Positions 14,821 to 20,117 of a DNA stretch of 20,117 nt are shown here, piece after piece. Within the stretch, counting starts at the first letter, position 1. Each line of letters opens with the position of its first letter. This DNA comes from an uncultured Oscillibacter sp. (lineage in GTDB: Bacteria > Bacillota > Clostridia > Oscillospirales > Oscillospiraceae). The stretch spans positions 1 through 20,117 of the forward strand of contig CAJUQQ010000035.1 of assembly GCA_910588175.1 (NCBI GenBank). Reading direction: 5' to 3'. Made by a program: the position numbers and the translations under genes. Under the pieces are notes generated by a model. That model worked only from the letters and a program-made list of their open reading frames with translations. It made no database searches and was not told the origin of the DNA.

Positions 14821-15554
14821 GTGGAGAACTGGTGTTGTCCCTCAGCCATGTGTACAGCGGATACCAGGACGGCGGGGGCCTGTTTGGAAAGCGGGAGCGG
14901 CAGGAGGTCCTCCACGACGTGACCTTCGACGTGAGGCACGGGGAAATCCTGGGCCTGGTGGGGGAATCCGGCACGGGGAAATCCACGCTGGCGAAAACCA
15001 TCTTGGGGATGGTAAAGCCGGACCGGGGAACGGTGACCCATTACACCAAGCGGCCCCAGATGATTTTCCAGGACCCCTACAGTTCCCTGAATCCCTTTTA
15101 CAGCGTGGAGTGGACCCTGGAGGAGCCCCTGCGGGTTTACGGCAAATACGGCAGAGCGGAGCGGAAGCGCCGGGTCCGGGAGATGCTGGACCGGGTGGAG
15201 CTGCCGGAGGAGTGCCTGGGGGCCAAGCCCTCGGAGCTCTCCGGCGGCCAGCGCCAGCGGGTCAGCATCGCGGCGGCGCTGATACGGCGGCCTAAGTTTT
15301 TGATCGCCGACGAGCCGGTGTCCGCCCTGGACGTGACCATCCAGGCCCAAATTCTGGACCTGCTCCGGTCCCTCCGGCGGGAGTTGGATTTGAGCTATCT
15401 GTTCATCTCCCACGACCTGAACGTGGTGTATCAGCTCTGTGACCGGGTGCTGGTGATGAAGCGGGGCCGCATTGTGGAGCAGGGGACGGTGGACGAGATT
15501 TTCGACCACCCCAAAGAGGCGTATACGAAACAATTATTGGCGGCGGCGGAGTGA
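14817..15554 (+). CDS. ABC transporter ATP-binding protein, DppF/NikE type
   Basis: Seen: 245 aa, start ATGA-overlapping the previous gene. It has the N-terminal SGYQDGGGLFGKRERQEVLHD insertion typical of the OppF/DppF partner, Walker A GESGTGKS (49-56), Q-loop FQDPYSSLNP (84-93), signature LSGGQ (141-145), Walker B FLIADEP (161-167) and the switch His in FISHDLNVV. Family knowledge: second nucleotide-binding subunit of the importer. Like its partner it is short and lacks the C-terminal extension. Its stop is within a few bases of the next start, so the metallopeptidase gene that follows is part of the same operon. Confidence 0.94.
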   Translation: MSGELVLSLSHVYSGYQDGGGLFGKRERQEVLHDVTFDVRHGEILGLVGESGTGKSTLAKTILGMVKPDRGTVTHYTKRPQMIFQDPYSSLNPFYSVEWTLEEPLRVYGKYGRAERKRRVREMLDRVELPEECLGAKPSELSGGQRQRVSIAAALIRRPKFLIADEPVSALDVTIQAQILDLLRSLRRELDLSYLFISHDLNVVYQLCDRVLVMKRGRIVEQGTVDEIFDHPKEAYTKQLLAAAE

Positions 15555-15556
15555 CG

Positions 15557-16645
15557 ATGAAAGCATTTTTCCACAAGTACCAAAAACTCCATATCTGGCT
15601 GCTGGCGGACTGCGGATGCTTGCTGGCCTTCTTCTCCCTACGGGGGCAGAAATGGCTGATGAACGCCATTGCGGACGCGTTCACCGGGCCTCTCCGGCGG
15701 GGACTGGGGAAGGTGTGCTACCTGGTCCCCTTCTCCGTCATGGAGCTGGTGGAGGCGCTGGCGGTTCTGCTGGGGCTTGGGTACGCGGTCTGGAGCGTCC
15801 TGGCCGTGGCCCGGGCCGGGGAGCGGCGGTGGAGCCGGGCCTACCGGGCGGTCTTAGGGGCGGCGTGCGGGCTGCTGTCCGTTTGGGCCGGGTTCTGCCT
15901 GCTGTGGGGGGTCAACTACTGGACGGACAGCTTCCAGGACAAGTCCGGCATTTACGCCCAGCCTGTGGCCCTGGAGGACCTGGAAGCGGTGACGGCCTAT
16001 TTCGCCGGCCGGGTGTCCGAGTCGGCGGACGGCGTGAAGCGGGACGGGCACGGCCTTTTCGCCGTCCCCCGGGAAGAGATTCTGGCCGGCAGTGTCCGGG
16101 CCTACGAGGGGATTACGGAGACCTTCCCCTTCCTGGCCTTCGACGACCCCGGGGTGAAGCCCATGGCCTTTTCCCGGCTGATGAGCGCCCTGGATTTCAC
16201 CGGGTTCTACAGCTCCTTCACCGGGGAGTCCAACGTCAACGTGGACAGCCCGGCCTGCATGCTTCCCTCCACCATCGCCCACGAGCTGGCCCACCAGCGG
16301 GGCTTCGCCTCGGAGCAGGAGTGCAACTTTCTGGCGGTGCTGGCCTCCACCACCTGCTCCGACCCGGCCTATCAGTATTCCGGCTGGCTGATCGGGTACG
16401 TGTATCTGGGGAACGCCCTGTACTCCCAGGACCCGGAGGCCTATAGAGCCATCCGGGAGACTCTGCCGGAGGAGGTCCGGCTGGACCTGGCTTATAATAA
16501 CGCCTACTGGGCCCGGTTTCAGGACACGGCGGTGCAGAAGGCCAGCAACAAGGTCTACGACGGGCTGCTGAAAAGCTACGGAGACGAGCGGGGCATCCAG
16601 TCCTACGGGACTGTGGTGGATCTGCTGGTGGTCTATTACAAGTGA
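15557..16645 (+). CDS. DUF3810 membrane protein with a zinc-metallopeptidase motif
   Basis: Seen: 362 aa from ATG 15557 (GGAG at 15548-15551); a GTG at 15551 is possible but overlaps that ribosome site. Three hydrophobic segments lie near residues 10-28, 55-85 and 98-120. The remainder is a soluble domain containing HELAH (242-246) followed by GFASEQECN, where E253 or E255 could be the third zinc ligand. Family knowledge: DUF3810 proteins are predicted membrane-anchored gluzincin-like peptidases of unknown substrate. Inference: because the gene is translationally coupled to a peptide-type importer, the protease may trim or generate the imported ligand, or process a surface protein. A strong hairpin follows. 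Family assignment is fairly sure; the role is not. Confidence 0.88.
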   Translation: MKAFFHKYQKLHIWLLADCGCLLAFFSLRGQKWLMNAIADAFTGPLRRGLGKVCYLVPFSVMELVEALAVLLGLGYAVWSVLAVARAGERRWSRAYRAVLGAACGLLSVWAGFCLLWGVNYWTDSFQDKSGIYAQPVALEDLEAVTAYFAGRVSESADGVKRDGHGLFAVPREEILAGSVRAYEGITETFPFLAFDDPGVKPMAFSRLMSALDFTGFYSSFTGESNVNVDSPACMLPSTIAHELAHQRGFASEQECNFLAVLASTTCSDPAYQYSGWLIGYVYLGNALYSQDPEAYRAIRETLPEEVRLDLAYNNAYWARFQDTAVQKASNKVYDGLLKSYGDERGIQSYGTVVDLLVVYYK

Positions 16646-16649
16646 ACGA

Positions 16650-16686
16650 AAAGAGGCGGCATGACAAAACGTCATGCCGCCTCTTT
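16650..16686. terminator. Terminator hairpin at the end of the ABC/DUF3810 operon
   Basis: A perfect 16-bp stem (AAAGAGGCGGCATGAC 16650-16665 with 16671-16686) and a 5-nt loop, five bases after the stop codon. The T-run is only three bases, but A/T pairs at the base make it usable in both directions. Confidence 0.8.
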
Positions 16687-16693
16687 CAAGCCC

Positions 16694-16720
16694 CTTGTGT
16701 TCACCGTCTGTGAACACAAG
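16694..16720. repeat. Perfect 27-bp palindrome between convergent genes
   Basis: CTTGTGTTCAC (16694-16704) and its exact complement (16710-16720) are separated by 5 bases, one base past the stop of the small helix-turn-helix gene. No U-tract follows. It may be an RNA hairpin at the transcript end or a protein-binding site. Confidence 0.6.
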
Positions 16721-16721
16721 T

Positions 16722-17006
16722 TCACTGCCAGCCCCGGCCGGGGATCGTGGCCCGGGCCTCCAGGGTCATCCCTGGGCAGGGGATCTCTGGGACGCGGGCC
16801 CCCAGGCGGTCCGCCAGCCGTTGAACCGCAGCCAGAACCTCCCCCTTTTCCTCCTGGGAGAGCTCCCGGCGCAGGCGGTTGGACAGCGTGCCGCAGGCGA
16901 TGCCCAGCTCCTCCGCCACCCACCAGTAGCGCAGGCCCGCTCCGCCGATGGCCGCCCGGATGTCCTGGTTTCGCTGCGGCCGCCGCAATGGTTTCTTTCC
17001 GTCCAT
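16722..17006 (-). CDS. Small helix-turn-helix protein
   Basis: Seen: 94 aa from ATG 17006 with a strong AAAGGAGGCG ribosome site, which supports a real gene. Residues 12-55 look like a minimal helix-turn-helix (NQDIRAAIGGAGLRYWWVAE then ELGIACGTLSNRLRRELSQE), followed by a helix EEKGEVLAAVQRLAD. The pattern resembles short clostridial DNA-binding proteins of the XRE-like kind, in which a one-domain repressor ends soon after the helix-turn-helix. The last 30 residues are rich in Pro, Gly and Arg and look unstructured. Target and signal are unknown. It stands alone, convergent with the ABC operon; no promoter was recognised upstream (17007-17185 holds only short GC-rich hairpins). Confidence 0.75.
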   Translation of the reverse strand: MDGKKPLRRPQRNQDIRAAIGGAGLRYWWVAEELGIACGTLSNRLRRELSQEEKGEVLAAVQRLADRLGARVPEIPCPGMTLEARATIPGRGWQ

Positions 17007-17185
17007 GGAAAGCGCCTCCTTTGGCTGTTGATTTCCGCGCCGTTCAGAACAGCGCCGTCAACAACGGCTCCCGGCGGGACGGCGTTGCACGCCGCCATAC
17101 AACCGGAGAAAAAGTTTCCGGCAAGAGGCGGAACCCGCCGGTCCGGACCGCCCGGAAGGGAAGAAGGGGCTTTGCCGTCCGGTTT

Positions 17186-17917
17186 TTAACCGTCAATCAG
17201 CATCCCCACCAGGATGCCCAGCACCGCCGCCAGGGCGGGGAGTTTGCTCCTCCAAAGCTCCGCCGCCTCGGGAAGGAGCTCGCCGAAAACCACGAAGAGC
17301 ATAGCCCCGGCGGCAAAGCTCAGCGTCAGGGTCAGGGCCGTGGGGCCCAGGGTGCCCAGGCAGTAGCCGATGGCCGCGCCAAGTACCGTGGGGGCCCCGG
17401 AGAGGGCCGCCAGGCCCGCTGCCCGCCAGCGGCGCTCGCCGCCCGCCACCATGGGGGCGGAGATGGCCATCCCCTCCGGAATGTTGTGCAGGCCGATTAC
17501 CGCCGCCATGGTCCAGCCCTGGCGGACGGTGCCACCGATGAAGGACGCGCCGATGACCATGCCCTCGGGCACATTATGTAAGGCGATGGCGGCGGCCATG
17601 ACCAGCCCCGCCAGCACCAGGCCGCCGGTGGGCCGCCCCCGGTCCAGCAGCGTGTTCAGCCCCGCCGTCACGCCGCAGCCCAAAAACACCCCCAGAGCCA
17701 CCAGATCCATGGCCCCCGGGGCGGCGGCCTCGGTCAGAAGGCCGAAGCAGGACACGGATACCATCACCCCGGCGGCGAAGCTCAGCAGCAAGCTGGCCTC
17801 CCGTCCGGAGTCCCGGCGGAACAGCGTGGCGCACAGGCCGCCTAAGCCGGTGCCGCCGATGCCTGCGGCGGCGGTGACCAGCAGCGTGGTCCATAAACCC
17901 ATGATCATATTCTCCAT
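17186..17917 (-). CDS. ZIP family divalent metal transporter
   Basis: Seen: 243 aa with eight hydrophobic segments. The paired metal-binding motifs of ZIP helices IV and V are intact: HNVPEG (114-119) and HNIPEG (144-149). GELLPEA near residue 218 is also typical. Family knowledge: imports zinc, and often iron or manganese, across the cytoplasmic membrane. ATG 17917 follows GGGAGG at about 13 bases; an internal ATG at 17908 or 17902 is a possible alternative start. It has its own promoter and appears monocistronic. No clear Zur or MntR box was recognised, though an imperfect inverted repeat (ACGATGT with ACATCCATCGT, minus strand) surrounds the -10 region. Confidence 0.93.
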   Translation of the reverse strand: MENMIMGLWTTLLVTAAAGIGGTGLGGLCATLFRRDSGREASLLLSFAAGVMVSVSCFGLLTEAAAPGAMDLVALGVFLGCGVTAGLNTLLDRGRPTGGLVLAGLVMAAAIALHNVPEGMVIGASFIGGTVRQGWTMAAVIGLHNIPEGMAISAPMVAGGERRWRAAGLAALSGAPTVLGAAIGYCLGTLGPTALTLTLSFAAGAMLFVVFGELLPEAAELWRSKLPALAAVLGILVGMLIDG

Positions 17918-17966
17918 ACGAACGATACGTCCTCCCTTTTGAAACGATGGATGTCATAGTAAACTT

Positions 17967-17995
17967 ATTATAACATCGTATTTTCCGCCTGTCCA
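17967..17995 (-). promoter_or_regulatory. Promoter of the ZIP transporter gene
   Basis: On the minus strand TGGACA (17990-17995), 17 bp, TATAAT (17967-17972): one mismatch to consensus. Transcription would start about 40 bp before the coding start. Confidence 0.85.
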
Positions 17996-18012
17996 TATCA
18001 TGCGGCGGATTT

Positions 18013-18053
18013 CAAAAAATACATCCCCGTCCGGCTTCTCGGCCGGACGGGGA
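18013..18053 (-). terminator. Intrinsic terminator of thiW-thiM
   Basis: On the minus strand a 12-bp stem (arms 18024-18035 and 18042-18053, core CCCCGTCCGGC) with a 6-nt loop, followed by ATGTATTTTTTG. It begins seven bases after the thiM stop codon. Confidence 0.85.
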
Positions 18054-18059
18054 CGCGGG

Positions 18060-18863
18060 TCATAGGCGCTGGGTTTCCCGGGCGCAGTCCTTCGCCGTCA
18101 GCGTTCCGGCGGCGTCCAGCAGGGCGGCGCGGAAGCTGCCGGGGCCCCGTTCACCCGCCAGGGCCTCCGCCCGGTGGGCGCAGGCCTTCCAGAAGGCGGC
18201 GGCGGTGACGGCGGCGGTGAGGATGTCCTCCTCCACTGCGGCGAAGACGCCGCAAAGGACGGACAGCATGCAGCCTGTTCCGGTGATTTGGGCGGTCCGG
18301 GGGCTGCCGCCGGAGATCTTCCAGAGGGAGTCCCCGTCGGAGACCAGGTCCTCCGCACCGGAGAGGAGGACGGCGGTCCCCCGCTCCCGGGACAGCCGCC
18401 GGGCGGTCTCCGCCCGCTGCGCGGGGGTCCCGGCGGCGGGGCTGTCCACCCCCTGCTCCTGGCTCTCCTGATGGAGCAGGGCTTGGGCCTCCCCCAGGTT
18501 TACCCGGAGGAGGGAGGGGGTGAAGGCCGCCAGAAGCGCCTCCGCCCGTTCCAGCCGCCAGGGGCTTGCCCCTACACCCACCGGGTCCAAAATCACCGGC
18601 CGGCCCAGGCGGACGCCCGCCTGTCCCCGGAGGAGGCAGGCCTGGAATTTTTCCTCGTCCGGCGTGCCGGTGTTCAGCACGGCGGCGGCGGACGCGGCGG
18701 CGATGGCCTCCATTTCCTCCGGGGCCTGGGCCATGACGGGGCTGGCCCCCGCCGCCAGGGCCAGATTGGCGCAGTCGCCTGCGGAGACAATGTTGGAGAC
18801 GCAGTGAACCAGGGGGCGGCGGAGACGGACGGTCTCCAGCAGAGAAAAGTCAGGCGTTGTCAT
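18060..18863 (-). CDS. thiM: Hydroxyethylthiazole kinase
   Basis: Seen: 267 aa, family length. Substrate-binding VHCVSNIVSAGDCANLALAA (residues 19-38) is followed by GASPVM; VILDPVGVGAS lies near residue 94; the ATP-binding and catalytic ITGTGCMLSVL lies near residue 194, with the catalytic Cys. Family knowledge: ThiM phosphorylates 4-methyl-5-(2-hydroxyethyl)thiazole so that it can be joined to HMP-PP by ThiE, a salvage route to thiamine, in the cytoplasm. ATG 18863 has AGGAGG upstream and lies 22 bases after thiW, so the two form a thiazole uptake-and-capture operon. Expression depends on the thiW leader, whose TPP riboswitch is interrupted. Confidence 0.96.
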   Translation of the reverse strand: MTTPDFSLLETVRLRRPLVHCVSNIVSAGDCANLALAAGASPVMAQAPEEMEAIAAASAAAVLNTGTPDEEKFQACLLRGQAGVRLGRPVILDPVGVGASPWRLERAEALLAAFTPSLLRVNLGEAQALLHQESQEQGVDSPAAGTPAQRAETARRLSRERGTAVLLSGAEDLVSDGDSLWKISGGSPRTAQITGTGCMLSVLCGVFAAVEEDILTAAVTAAAFWKACAHRAEALAGERGPGSFRAALLDAAGTLTAKDCARETQRL

Positions 18864-18885
18864 AGGGCCTCCTGTTGGGTGGAAT

Positions 18886-19398
18886 TTACCGCTCCAGGGC
18901 GGAGCGCATGGCGTTCAGGGCTCCGTTTTTTCGCAGGGCGTATACCAGGAGCCCCGCCAGAATGGACCCGGCGGCGGTGGAGATCAGGAAGGGGATGATG
19001 TAGACGGTATAGGTCTCCGGCGTCAGGCCCATGAGCTCCTTCGCCACGGGATAGGCCGCCAGGCCCCCCAGGACGCCGGTGCCCAGCACCTCGGCGGCCA
19101 GCGTCGCCGGGAGATTTTTCGTCATCCGGTAGGCCAGGCCGCACAGCAGGGCCCCGCACATGCTGCCGGGGAAGGCCAGGAGGCTGCCCCAGCCCAGGAG
19201 GTTGCGCAGCAGGCTGGCCACGAAGGCGGCGGCCAGGCCGTACCAGGGCCCCAGGAAGACGGCGCAGAGGACGTTGACCATGTGCTGCACCGGGGCGCAC
19301 TTGCTCCCGAAGACCGGGAAGGAGAGCAGGCTCCCCGCCACGGCCACGGCGCAGAGGATGCCGGCCAGGGCCAGCTTTTTGACGGATGCGGTTTTCAT
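18886..19398 (-). CDS. thiW: ThiW, predicted thiazole-specific ECF transporter S component
   Basis: Seen: 170 aa with five to six hydrophobic segments. The N-terminus KLALAGILCAVAVAGSLLSF PVFGSK leads to CAPVQHMVNVLCAVFLGPWYG, followed by GWGSLLAFPGSMCGALLCGL; both are typical of ThiW. Family knowledge: ThiW is the substrate-binding S component of an energy-coupling-factor importer for the thiazole moiety; it works with shared EcfA/A'/T subunits, which are not in this window. ATG 19398 follows AAAGGAG. It is followed directly by thiM, so imported thiazole is phosphorylated at once. Its leader contains a TPP riboswitch split by a MITE, and a second probable insertion lies between the terminator and this gene. 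Confidence 0.95.
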   Translation of the reverse strand: MKTASVKKLALAGILCAVAVAGSLLSFPVFGSKCAPVQHMVNVLCAVFLGPWYGLAAAFVASLLRNLLGWGSLLAFPGSMCGALLCGLAYRMTKNLPATLAAEVLGTGVLGGLAAYPVAKELMGLTPETYTVYIIPFLISTAAGSILAGLLVYALRKNGALNAMRSALER

Positions 19399-19405
19399 AG
19401 ATACG

Positions 19406-19674
19406 CTCCTTTACAAACAGAAATCGCAAAGAGAACACGCGGCAGCGTTTTCCCCCTGCATGGCAAGGATGGGCGGACAACTCCGCCCGGGAAACTTCGG
19501 TCGAGGCTTACTGGCCTCCTCTCACGCCGGAACACGGCTTCCCATCGCTGCCGGGACCCCGCCTCCGGCGGGACCCGCGTATGTTTCCGGCCCGGACGCA
19601 GGGCGCTCCCCCTCCGTCCGCTCCCGGCCTGCGGCCGGGGCGCCGGTGTTGGTTCTCTTCGCCTCCTTTGCAAA
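19406..19674. repeat. Probable second insertion in the thiW leader, flanked by duplicated RBS sequence
   Basis: On the minus strand TTTGCAAAGGAG (19663-19674) and TTTGTAAAGGAG (19406-19417, the actual thiW ribosome site) flank about 257 bp of GC-rich hairpin-forming DNA. Its inner ends carry imperfect inverted repeats (GCGAAGAGAAC from 19662, GCAAAGAGAAC at 19426-19436, 10 of 11). Removing the segment would place the riboswitch terminator directly before the thiW ribosome site, the usual arrangement. A 107-codon open frame crosses it but looks non-coding. The exact ends are uncertain. Confidence 0.45.
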
Positions 19675-19679
19675 GACTC

Positions 19680-19713
19680 AAAAAGCAAGGCGGACCGCCG
19701 AACGCGGACCGCC
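19680..19713 (-). terminator. Riboswitch expression-platform terminator for thiW
   Basis: On the minus strand a 10-bp stem with one T-T mismatch (arms 19704-19713 and 19689-19698, GGCGGTCCGC type) is followed by TTGCTTTTT. It lies just downstream of the 3' half of the TPP aptamer, as expected for transcriptional control. Confidence 0.75.
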
Positions 19714-19716
19714 GTC

Positions 19717-19981
19717 AAAAGCCGTGATGAACAGACTCCCTACGGCGGCATTGCCCGCGTCAGGTGTAAGAACCTGTATTCACAACCGTTGGACGCCGTA
19801 TGAGGGGTCTTTTTCCCGCCATACCGCGTCAATTTTCCTTAAAATCCGTCAGGATTCCTGCGGAAAATTTCCTTGTCCGGCGGGAAAAATCCTCGCCCGT
19901 CCGGTATCCCCCGGTTATGAATACAGGTTCTAAGGGTCGGGACCTGCGGTCCCCTCTCAGCCTTCCGGCTCCCCCGCTTTT
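19717..19981 (-). promoter_or_regulatory. TPP riboswitch (THI box) of thiW, interrupted by a 161-bp element
   Basis: 5' half, minus strand 19981 to 19934: GGGGGAGCC, then GGCTGAGAGGGG and GGTCCCGACCC, the P2/P3 part with the invariant CTGAGA. 3' half, minus strand 19769 to 19732: TTACACCTGACGCGGGCA, then ATGCCGCCGTAGGGAGTC, the P4/P5 part with CCTGA and GTAGGG. Joined across the insertion (element plus one TAA removed) they read as a standard aptamer. AAAAGC (minus strand 19981-19976) and GCTTTT (minus strand 19722-19717) could form an outer P1-like pairing. Family knowledge: bound TPP normally shuts off downstream thiamine genes. Whether this split copy still folds is unknown. Confidence 0.88.
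19767..19933. mobile_element. MITE-like element with TAA target-site duplications
   Basis: The element spans 19770-19930 (161 bp). Left terminal repeat GAACCTGTATTCACAACCG (19770-19788) matches the inverse of 19912-19930 at 18 of 19 bases. TAA is duplicated at 19767-19769 and 19931-19933. There is no transposase or credible open frame inside, so it would depend on an enzyme elsewhere, perhaps IS5-like from the 3-bp TNA target. It lies inside the thiW TPP aptamer. In thiW-sense RNA the ends can pair fully (19 bp with one G-U). Confidence 0.85.
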
Positions 19982-19988
19982 CGGGTTT

Positions 19989-20017
19989 AGGATACCACCG
20001 GGAAAAAAGTTTGTCAA
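19989..20017 (-). promoter_or_regulatory. Promoter of the thiW riboswitch transcript
   Basis: On the minus strand TTGACA (20012-20017), 17 bp, TATCCT (19989-19994). Transcription would start near 19982, at the 5' edge of the aptamer. Confidence 0.8.
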
Positions 20018-20022
20018 GGGGC

Positions 20023-20051
20023 TTGTCAAGCCGGGAGAAAAAGCGTATGAT
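20023..20051 (+). promoter_or_regulatory. Promoter of the rightward TPP riboswitch transcript
   Basis: TTGTCA (20023-20028), 17 bp, TATGAT (20046-20051). Its -35 is 5 bp from that of the leftward thiW promoter, so the two are back to back. Confidence 0.8.
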
Positions 20052-20063
20052 AAGGGAACAATA

Positions 20064-20117
20064 AAAGGGGAGTCCGCTGGCGCGGGCTGAGAGGGGGCCG
20101 TGAAGGTCCCGACCCGG
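20064..20117 (+). promoter_or_regulatory. TPP riboswitch (THI box), 3' half beyond the window
   Basis: AAAAGGGGAGTCCGC begins the P1/P2 region; GCGGGCTGAGAGGGGG carries P3 and the invariant CTGAGA; GGTCCCGACCCGG closes P2 before the window ends. The missing part should hold P4/P5 and the expression platform. It must control a rightward thiamine gene or operon outside the window; thiC, thiE or thiD would be typical, but none is visible. Confidence 0.92.

Noticed and set aside
17007..17185. Extra gene or terminator in the gap between the ZIP and helix-turn-helix genes
   Set aside because: Only short GC hairpins (for example GGCGTTGCACGCC) are present, with no ribosome site plus open frame and no stem followed by a T-run on the minus strand.
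19490..19640. Possible second riboswitch (cobalamin-like) before thiW
   Set aside because: GC-rich hairpins and a GGGAA-like run occur, but the conserved cobalamin core (GCCACTGT region and GCCAGGAGACC) and CTGAGA are absent.
19395..19718. A 107-codon minus-strand open frame across the thiW leader
   Set aside because: It overlaps the riboswitch terminator and the thiW start, has an Arg/Pro-rich composition typical of GC-rich non-coding DNA and no ribosome site of its own; better explained as part of the inserted segment.
19912..19933. Reading the MITE end GAACCTGTATTC as the native P4 strand of the thiW THI box
   Set aside because: The expected P5 loop and GTAGGG do not follow it, whereas they do follow the other end of the element after CACCTGA; the match of GAACCTG to the THI consensus is coincidental mimicry.

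Overview
This window looks like chromosome of a GC-rich Firmicute, most likely a gut Oscillospiraceae/Clostridia-type anaerobe. Protein-coding genes are strongly GC-biased at third positions, have strong AGGAGG-type ribosome binding sites and sigma-A promoters, and include a CarD-family regulator, an S-layer-homology surface enzyme, an ECF S component (ThiW) and many short intergenic hairpins. The lineage is inferred from gene style, not from a marker gene. No tRNA, rRNA, CRISPR, phage or complete insertion sequence was seen.

Layout. 1-4141: a putative acid-sugar catabolic unit. A DUF1537-type kinase and an iron-dependent alcohol dehydrogenase (cut by the window edge) run leftward; a divergent PrpR-like regulator runs rightward; three copies of a near-palindromic 15-mer lie between them. 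4142-6241: a secreted S-layer-anchored serine hydrolase behind a perfect-consensus promoter, closed by a bidirectional terminator. 6247-7221: a small-protein gene with a nonsense codon at position 8, and a divergent CarD-family regulator. 7222-8905: a lipid kinase and a Nudix CoA-pyrophosphatase-like enzyme, overlapping by GTGA; the Nudix 3' end is duplicated around a short insert. 9063-10262: an AI-2E-family membrane protein whose stop codon lies inside a palindromic repeat. 10620-16645: a six-gene operon with a peptide/nickel-type ABC importer (lipoprotein, two permeases, two ATPases) translationally coupled to a DUF3810 membrane metallopeptidase. 16650-17917: convergent hairpins, a small helix-turn-helix protein and a ZIP metal transporter.

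18013-20117 is a thiamine locus. thiW (thiazole-uptake S component) and thiM (hydroxyethylthiazole kinase) run leftward; a second TPP riboswitch with its own promoter faces rightward and is cut by the window end. The two promoters are back to back, with -35 boxes 5 bp apart.

The main discovery is in the thiW leader. Its TPP aptamer is split by a 161-bp MITE-like element with 19-bp terminal inverted repeats and a TAA target duplication, placed between the P2 and P4 helices. Deleting the element and one TAA restores a textbook THI box. A second segment of about 257 bp, flanked by copies of the ribosome-binding-site sequence, separates the riboswitch terminator from thiW. The thiazole-salvage leader therefore seems to have been invaded twice, and its present regulation is an open question.
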